Positions 58,332 through 64,000 of a stretch of 64,000 nt of DNA are shown piece after piece. Both the position numbers and the translations under genes were made by a program. Each line of letters begins with the position of its first letter. The first letter of the stretch is position 1. Source of the DNA: Brachionus rotundiformis (taxonomy: Eukaryota; Rotifera; Eurotatoria; Ploima; Brachionidae); NCBI GenBank assembly GCA_016802295.1, contig JAESIW010000118.1:319727-383726 (forward strand), given 5' to 3'. Below the pieces are notes generated by a model. It was not told the DNA's origin. It saw only the letters and a program-made list of their open reading frames with translations, and did not search any database.

Positions 58332-60313
58332 ATGTTGGATCTATTCACCATATTTAGCAAGAGTGGTATTGTTCTATGGTACTTTCAAGGCACTAGTGAT
58401 CTTTTTACAAGCACTGTTAATGAATTAATCAAGAATGTGATACTACAAGAGCGTGCAGTACAATCTGCCTGGAACCACAACACATTGTCTTTACAGTACA
58501 AATTGGACAATGAATTTGAGCTGGTGTTCGTGGTTGCCTACCAAAACATACTCAAGTTGACTTATATTGACAAATTTTTGACAGAAATTCAGCTTAGATT
58601 CCGAGACAAGTACAAACAGGCCATCCAGAATCACCAATTTGGAAATAGTTTTGCCGATTTTGAGAAAGATTTTGACGAAATACTTAAATGTTGTGAACAA
58701 GAGGCCGAGCAACAGGCTCAACTGCAGCGCAAACCAAGAAAATACGAGGAATCTGAGAAATCGACGCGGACTGTAGCGTCTATGATTGAGACCAAGAAAA
58801 CCTTTATTGGTAATTTAATGCAATCGGCCACCGGGTCGGACAAAAAAGCTGAAGAAGTGGAAAATTTATCGGCCAATTTGACAGATAATTTCGAAAGCAA
58901 AAAATTGGACAGCCCTGGTCCAAGACAAATGAGAAGATATGAAGCTAAACCGTATGTGAAAAAATTTTCTTTTTAAATAGTTGACCATAATTTTTTATTA
59001 AGAAAAAAAACTCCGACCTCACCACAAGGAAAAAGTAAGGGTAAAGAGCCCAAAAAATGGGAAAATAGCGTTGACGTGACTTCGCTAGACTATAGTGAGC
59101 AAAATAAATCAACTGAAGATTTGGTTAATAGTCAGTACGCTTCCAAAAATGATATTGGGACTCTGGCTGGAAGTTTAAAGCCTATTGAGGTCGATTATGA
59201 TGAAAGCGAGGATTTAATTGAAGAAAATAAGAAAAAAACTAAATCGACTTCTAAGCAGAATGGAGCCAAACAGAGTGGTTTGTTTGGTTCATTGAAAAGT
59301 ATGATAGGAGGTAAAGTAATGACAAAAGAGACTATAGAACCAATTATGGAGAAGATGCATGAACATTTAGTTGGTAATTAGGATTTAATTAGCAAAAATT
59401 CAAATATTTAAAAAATTTTATTTAAAAAAAAAAAGCTAAAAATGTAGCAGCTGAAATTTCGAAAAAAATTTGTGAGAACGTTGCCCAAAATTTGGAAGGT
59501 AAACACTTCAGCAATTTCCAATTTGCTACTAGTATTATAAAGCAAGCATTACATGAGTCAATGGTACAAATTTTGACTCCAAAGCGTCGAGTTGACATTC
59601 TCAGAGATGTTTTTGAAACTCAGCGTCAAAAACGACCATATGTGATTGTGTTCTGTGGGGTGAATGGAGTGGGCAAATCGACCAATTTGGCTAAAATAAC
59701 TTTTTGGCTGATTGAGAACAATTTTAAAATTTTAATAGCTGCTTGTGACACATTCCGTTCTGGCGCTGTTGAACAGTTGAAGACACACATGAGACATTTG
59801 AATGCGTTGCATCCACCAGCGAATCATGAAGGAAATACCATGGTCGAACTTTTTGAGCAAGGCTATGGAAAAGACCCAGCTGCAATAGCTCATGATGCTA
59901 TTAGCTATGCTAAAGATATGAACAGAGATGTTGTTTTGGTAGATACTGCTGGAAGAATGCAAGATAATGAGCCGTTGATGAAGGCACTAGCTAAACTGAT
60001 CAATGTAAACAATCCAGATTTGGTTCTGTTTGTAGGAGAGGCCTTAGTTGGTAACGAGGCAGTTGATCAAGTTACAAAATTCAACCAGGCTTTGATTGAT
60101 AACAGTCCGGTTAAGTCCACTAATCCAGATCTGGTAAGAACTATTGATGGGATAGTGCTGACAAAATTTGATACAATTGATGACAAAGTTGGCGCTGCCA
60201 TTTCAATGACTTATACCACTGGACAACCAATTGTCTTTGTTGGAACTGGACAAACTTATGCTGATCTCAAAAGTTTAAATGCTGAATCGGTTGTAAAATC
60301 ATTGCTAAAATGA
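58332..60313 (+). CDS. SRPRA: Signal recognition particle receptor subunit alpha (three exons)
   Basis: This is the GTPase that receives SRP-ribosome complexes at the ER membrane. Exons 58332-58951, 59003-59373 and 59436-60313 give 622 residues, close to the animal length of about 640. The N-terminal longin-like SRX domain, which binds SRPRB, starts MLDLFTIFSKSGIVLWYFQG and includes YKLDNEFELVFVVAYQ. A charged linker follows with SMIETKK and LFGSLKSMIGG. The NG domain shows the helical N part (QALHESMVQILTPKRRVDIL), then G1 VIVFCGVNGVGKSTNLAKI, G2-region CDTFRSGAVEQL, G3 DVVLVDTAGRMQDN, G4 VLTKFDTIDDKVGAAISMTY and a final PIVFVGTGQTYADL. All catalytic motifs are intact. It sits between the two diverging QSOX genes, about 260 bp from the start of copy A and 1 kb from copy B. 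Confidence 0.97.
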
Positions 60314-61304
60314 TTGTTTTTATTTTTTTTTTTTGAATCGATATTTTTGAAAGAATAAATTTTAGTATTTTTTTACGAATTTTTTTCATTTATAAAAAAA
60401 ATTGCATTTTTATTATTTAAACTTTTTGAAACTTTGTTTTAGCCATAATATAATCAGATAACTCAAATATATTAATTCATTGATTAAAATTAATGAAAAT
60501 CGTTAATTTTCTTAAATAATTTTATTTTTGGAATTTAATAAAACTGTTAGAGATTAAATATCTTATATAATCAAAAATTAAGTAATTTATTTAAATCATT
60601 TATTTTTAAAAATTTTGCAAATTTAAAGAAATTTGATTTAAACTTAATTTTAATATGAGGATTTATGAATAAGATTTTAAGTCGTGATTATATCTTATCA
60701 TAATTATCAATTTTAAATTAGAATTTTCATTTTTAATAATTATACTTTGTTAAAGAGTAAATAATCTCCTTAACTAAAAAATTAATGTTAAAATATTTAG
60801 TGTAAGCGTTTTTTTATAATGAAAACTAATTGAAAAATAAAAAATTTTAACTTCAAAAGTGGATTATCTTTTAAAATTTTATTTAATAACTTATTTATAA
60901 TTATTTTTAATATTGAATTTTTCAATAAAGAAAAAAAAATTATATAAATAGCATAAAATATTTTTTAACTAAATAATTTTAATTTAATTGACATTTTAAG
61001 ATTAAATTTGATCATTCATCAAATTGAATACAAAATTTCAGAGAATGCATCTTAGTTTTATAATTATTTCAATAATATAAATAAGAAAATAATATACATT
61101 ATCTTTAGATAAAATATCAAATAATTATAGGTTTAAAATTTTGTTCCACGTATTTTTTTTAAATCGCCTGCGTTGACAAATATTTAGTTAGACACAAAGT
61201 ATTCAATTTTAATAATATATTTTCTAATATCTAAAAAATTAACATTAAATTTTAAATTTTGAATATATTTTATTTGTATAGAGTAGATTTATTTAAGTGA
61301 TATT
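60314..61304. other. Intergenic between SRPRA and QSOX copy B
   Basis: AT-rich; promoter of QSOX copy B presumed at the right end. Nothing is recognised. Confidence 0.45.
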
Positions 61305-64000
61305 ATGTTTCCAAGATTTGTCTTTTTTTTGGTCTCTTTCTCATTAACATTAGCAGTCAACAAGCTTCCTGATGGATCACCAACTTTGTATGAACCAGGA
61401 AAAGATAACATAGTACTATTAAACACAGAAAATTTGAAATCAACAGTATTCGGTTCCAAAACAGCATGGTTTGTTGAATTTTACTCACATTGGTGCGGTG
61501 CTTGTCAACGTTATGCTGCTCATTGGAAAGAATTGGCGCAAAAAACAAAATCTTGGCATTCTAAGGTTATAAAGATTGCTGCGATTAATTGTGCTGATCC
61601 CAAAAATGACAATATCTGCAGAGAGTTCAATATTGAGTATTACCCCACTTTGAGACTTTTTCCTCCCAATGCAGACTTCCAAAACCCTGACCATGACTCG
61701 AAACTGATCAATAATAGAGACGACTTGGAAACCAGAGTCATTGAGTTTTTGGAACAAGTACATCCAGTTCCTGTTGAATGGCCGATTTTTAAAGACTATA
61801 CGTAAACAATTTAATAACCAAATTAAAAAAATAATCATTTTTATATAGTATTATTAAGATCTAAAAGACTTGATACACTTTTTTTGAACAACAAAGATGC
61901 GAAACATGGATTTTTAATATTTGAGGGCACTGAATCAGTCTTGGGAAAGCAGTTAATACTGGATTTTTCTGATAGAAAAGATATGGTTATCAGACGCAGC
62001 ACTCCAGAATCGAATTCCTTTTTAATGGATAAATTTCAGATTGACAAGAGAAAATTACCAGTTATCATGTTAATTTTTAATACAAAAGGCTCCATCAAGA
62101 AACATGCTGAATTTTCCGAAAATTTTTTACCAAAAAATTTAGACTCTGAAATGGATAAGAGAATAAAATTCAAAATGATGATAGACGAATTTAAAAAAAA
62201 TAAAAATCAACATCAAGATATCATCGAAATAGAAAAAAATGAAAGAAATTTGACAAATAACGATAATTTTAGTCAAAATAGAGTTTATATGCTAGATTTG
62301 GAATCGAGTCTAAATATCATTATGAGATTTGAAATAGCAAGATCTCAATTAATAAGTGGTGAAAAATTCGAAGCGTTAAAAAATTGGATAAAAATTCTAG
62401 TAAAGGTAATTTTTGTAAAATTATATATAAAAAATCGTCACAAGGTGAATGTGGCCTTTTCAGTAATTATTTTAGAATTTTATAAAAAAATTAAATAATT
62501 TATTTCTATATCTATTAAAGACTTGAATAATTTTCTAAATTTATCTTTTTAATTGTTAAACTTAAACTATTAAATTTTTTTTTTAATTATTTAAAAAATG
62601 TACTTGTGTAATAGGAAATAGAATTCCACCTTATTTAATGAGCCAGTGAACGGCCTAAGCCATAGACATAAATAAATATAACATTTTAATTTTTCATTAA
62701 AAATAGAGAAATAACTAAACTGTTGTGAAAATGAATGAAAATTTGTTTATTTTTATAAAAAAAATTAGATAATTTAAATAGTACAAAATTGTTGATTTTT
62801 AAAATAACAATTTTTATAGAAAAAATTGAATTTTTTATTTTTTTTCTATTTTTGATTTGGTTATTTCTTTTCTTGAAAAAAACTACAAAATTGTTGATTT
62901 AACATTGATAAAATTGTTAATTATGAAATAAGTATAAAAATCAAAGTATAGAATAAAAAATAGGTTTTTTAATTTTTTTGTATTTTTAATTTGGTTATTT
63001 CTTTTCTTGATTCCTTGAGATCGGTCAGCATTTTAGAAGAAATATTTTGAGATTTTTTAAGCTGTTCTTTTAGACTTTTATTTTGTTCCATTACTTGGTT
63101 GTATTTGGAGATTATTTGCTGATTTTGTTGGTCAAATGAAGAAACTTTGGCGTCAAGATTATTTTTATGTTGAATCAAATGCTGATTTTCCATGTTAAGC
63201 TTATTTACCAGTACATGCTGTTTGAAAATAATCTTTTCTTTTTGGTCAGTGAGTCTGTTTTGGTATGATTCGCGTTGTTTCTGTATCATGTTCAGGATGG
63301 TTGAAGAGCCTTTCATATTTTGGAACTTTTCTTGTTTAAGCTTTTGTAGCAATTTTATCTTTTTTCTTTCTAAATCGGATCCCTGATCGATAGATTCACA
63401 AGGTAGAGTTTTCAAAAGGGAAGATTCTTGCTCAGGAAACATATTGATTAATTATCTGTTTATAAATATATCTGATTTTGGATAAGACAATTTCTTAAAT
63501 AGAGGAAAGGAATAAAATTCAAACATTCTAATCAATCAGTCAATCAATTAAATAGAACAGTTTTAATTTTTTTTCTAATTTTCATTGTCACTTTAAATCA
63601 ATTTTATTTAATCAATATCAATTATCAAGTATTTTCCTGGCAGACAAGAGGTGAAAAACTATTTGACCAATTTGGATAGAAAATTAAGCTCGATCACTTC
63701 GAACCAAATAACTGCAGACCAATGGATCCAAATGACTAGGGAAGATCAAACTGTACTTTTTCTTTTTGTATATTACATTATTTTTATATTTGATTTAAAA
63801 TTAAAGAATGAATCATATTTGCCAGAGAGCACAGAATGGGCCCACTGCAAAGGATCAACGCCAAACTATCGAGGTTTTCCATGCTCATTGTGGACATTGT
63901 TTCATACACTGACTGTACATCAATATGAGCTCGAAGCATCTAGGCAAAATTCATGTAATTTTTGATTAATTGATAAGAAATTAAATTAAATTTAAATTAA
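61305..64000 (+). CDS. QSOX: Sulfhydryl oxidase QSOX, copy B (3' end beyond window)
   Basis: Visible exons are 61305-61801, 61859-62405 and 63630-63954, with further exons outside the window. The order is signal peptide (FVFFLVSFSLTLAV), thioredoxin domain with WFVEFYSHWCGACQRYAAHW (active site CGAC), REFNIEYYPTLRLFPP, then the helix-rich region up to LVK. The start of the ERV domain follows (YFPGRQEV, HCKGSTPNYRGFPCSLWTLF). Compared with copy A the thioredoxin and helix-rich exons are only about 40% identical by eye, yet the third visible exon is protein-identical. Copy A's intron 2 is absent here, so exon 2 corresponds to A exons 2 and 3 fused. Intron 2 of copy B (62,406-63,629) again hosts the opposite-strand coiled-coil gene. 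The same 54-nt possible intron is at 63753-63806. Confidence 0.92.
62690..64000. repeat. Inverted-repeat arm B (partner 55459-56615)
   Basis: Near-identical reverse complement of arm A, running into the window edge. Relative to arm A it carries an insertion of about 150 bp at 62,810-62,955 that includes an extra copy of the nested gene's tail. The inner breakpoint lies in the QSOX intron, about 285 bp after exon 2. Confidence 0.93.
62969..63442 (-). CDS. Nested coiled-coil protein, copy 2, unknown family
   Basis: The inverted twin of the gene at 56,019-56,492: 157 residues, intronless, opposite in strand to its host QSOX copy B and inside that gene's intron. There are three substitutions from copy 1, all of which change an amino acid, at residues about 54 (Gln for His), 75 (His for Gln) and 155 (Gln for Glu). 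Upstream sequence is also shared for more than 100 bp, so any promoter was copied too. Family and function unknown; the coiled-coil character is as described for copy 1. Confidence 0.65.
   Translation of the reverse strand: MFPEQESSLLKTLPCESIDQGSDLERKKIKLLQKLKQEKFQNMKGSSTILNMIQKQRESYQNRLTDQKEKIIFKQHVLVNKLNMENQHLIQHKNNLDAKVSSFDQQNQQIISKYNQVMEQNKSLKEQLKKSQNISSKMLTDLKESRKEITKLKIQKN

Noticed and set aside
1..64000. Search for CRISPR arrays, bacterial operons, tRNA and rRNA genes
   Set aside because: No regularly spaced repeats, no cloverleaf or rRNA core sequence noticed; gene structure is eukaryotic.
55459..64000. Idea that the whole QSOX-SRPRA-QSOX block is one palindrome
   Set aside because: The central 6 kb, including both thioredoxin halves and SRPRA, is not palindromic; only the outer arms match.

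Overview
The window is nuclear DNA from a small-genome invertebrate. It is about three quarters A+T. Protein genes have short (about 45-65 nt) GT-AG introns, animal-specific families (DEG/ENaC channel, organic-anion transporter with Kazal domain, QSOX, SUMF2, SSUH2, TSPO) and many decayed non-LTR retrotransposon 3' ends. The style fits a monogonont rotifer such as Brachionus; that is an inference, not something the sequence proves. Nothing looks bacterial, and I see no CRISPR, tRNA or rRNA.

Layout. 0-11.4 kb: the splicing factor CWC15 (cut by the window edge), two LINE relics, and two divergent SSUH2-like genes separated by a 3.6 kb desert. 11.5-13.9 kb: a transposon graveyard (TTAA-flanked MITE, LINE end, Tc1/mariner relic, GC-rich RTE end, second DDE relic). 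14.3-16.9 kb: IDH3B, a regulatory subunit of mitochondrial NAD-isocitrate dehydrogenase, with a MITE in one intron. 17.6-24.9 kb: LINE, MULE and ISXO2-like relics, a hidden 8-exon coiled-coil gene with tiny exons (18.3-19.3 kb), and intronless ADPRM. 27.5-31.3 kb: a tiny secreted Lys-rich protein, a single-exon DEG/ENaC channel, and a broken TSPO gene. 31.8-45.1 kb: LINE relics, an unrecognised secreted protein, an OATP transporter and a SUMF2-like ER protein. 45.9-52.3 kb: a 13-exon full-length ABCB (P-glycoprotein-like) transporter. 53.4-54.0 kb: another LINE relic.

54.9-64.0 kb holds the most striking structure. Two QSOX sulfhydryl oxidase genes lie head-to-head around SRPRA, the signal-recognition-particle receptor. 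Their 5' halves (thioredoxin and helix-rich regions) are strongly diverged. Their 3' halves are an almost identical inverted repeat containing the ERV exon and, in the preceding intron, a nested opposite-strand coiled-coil gene. This looks like inverted duplication or gene conversion limited to half of each gene; an assembly artefact must be excluded.

Functionally, SRPRA (protein targeting to the ER), QSOX (disulfide formation) and SUMF2-like (ER lumen) all serve the secretory pathway. There is no sign of an operon, and the remaining genes are unrelated housekeeping or transport genes. Exon coordinates below were worked out by hand from splice sites and reading-frame continuity, so each junction is a prediction.
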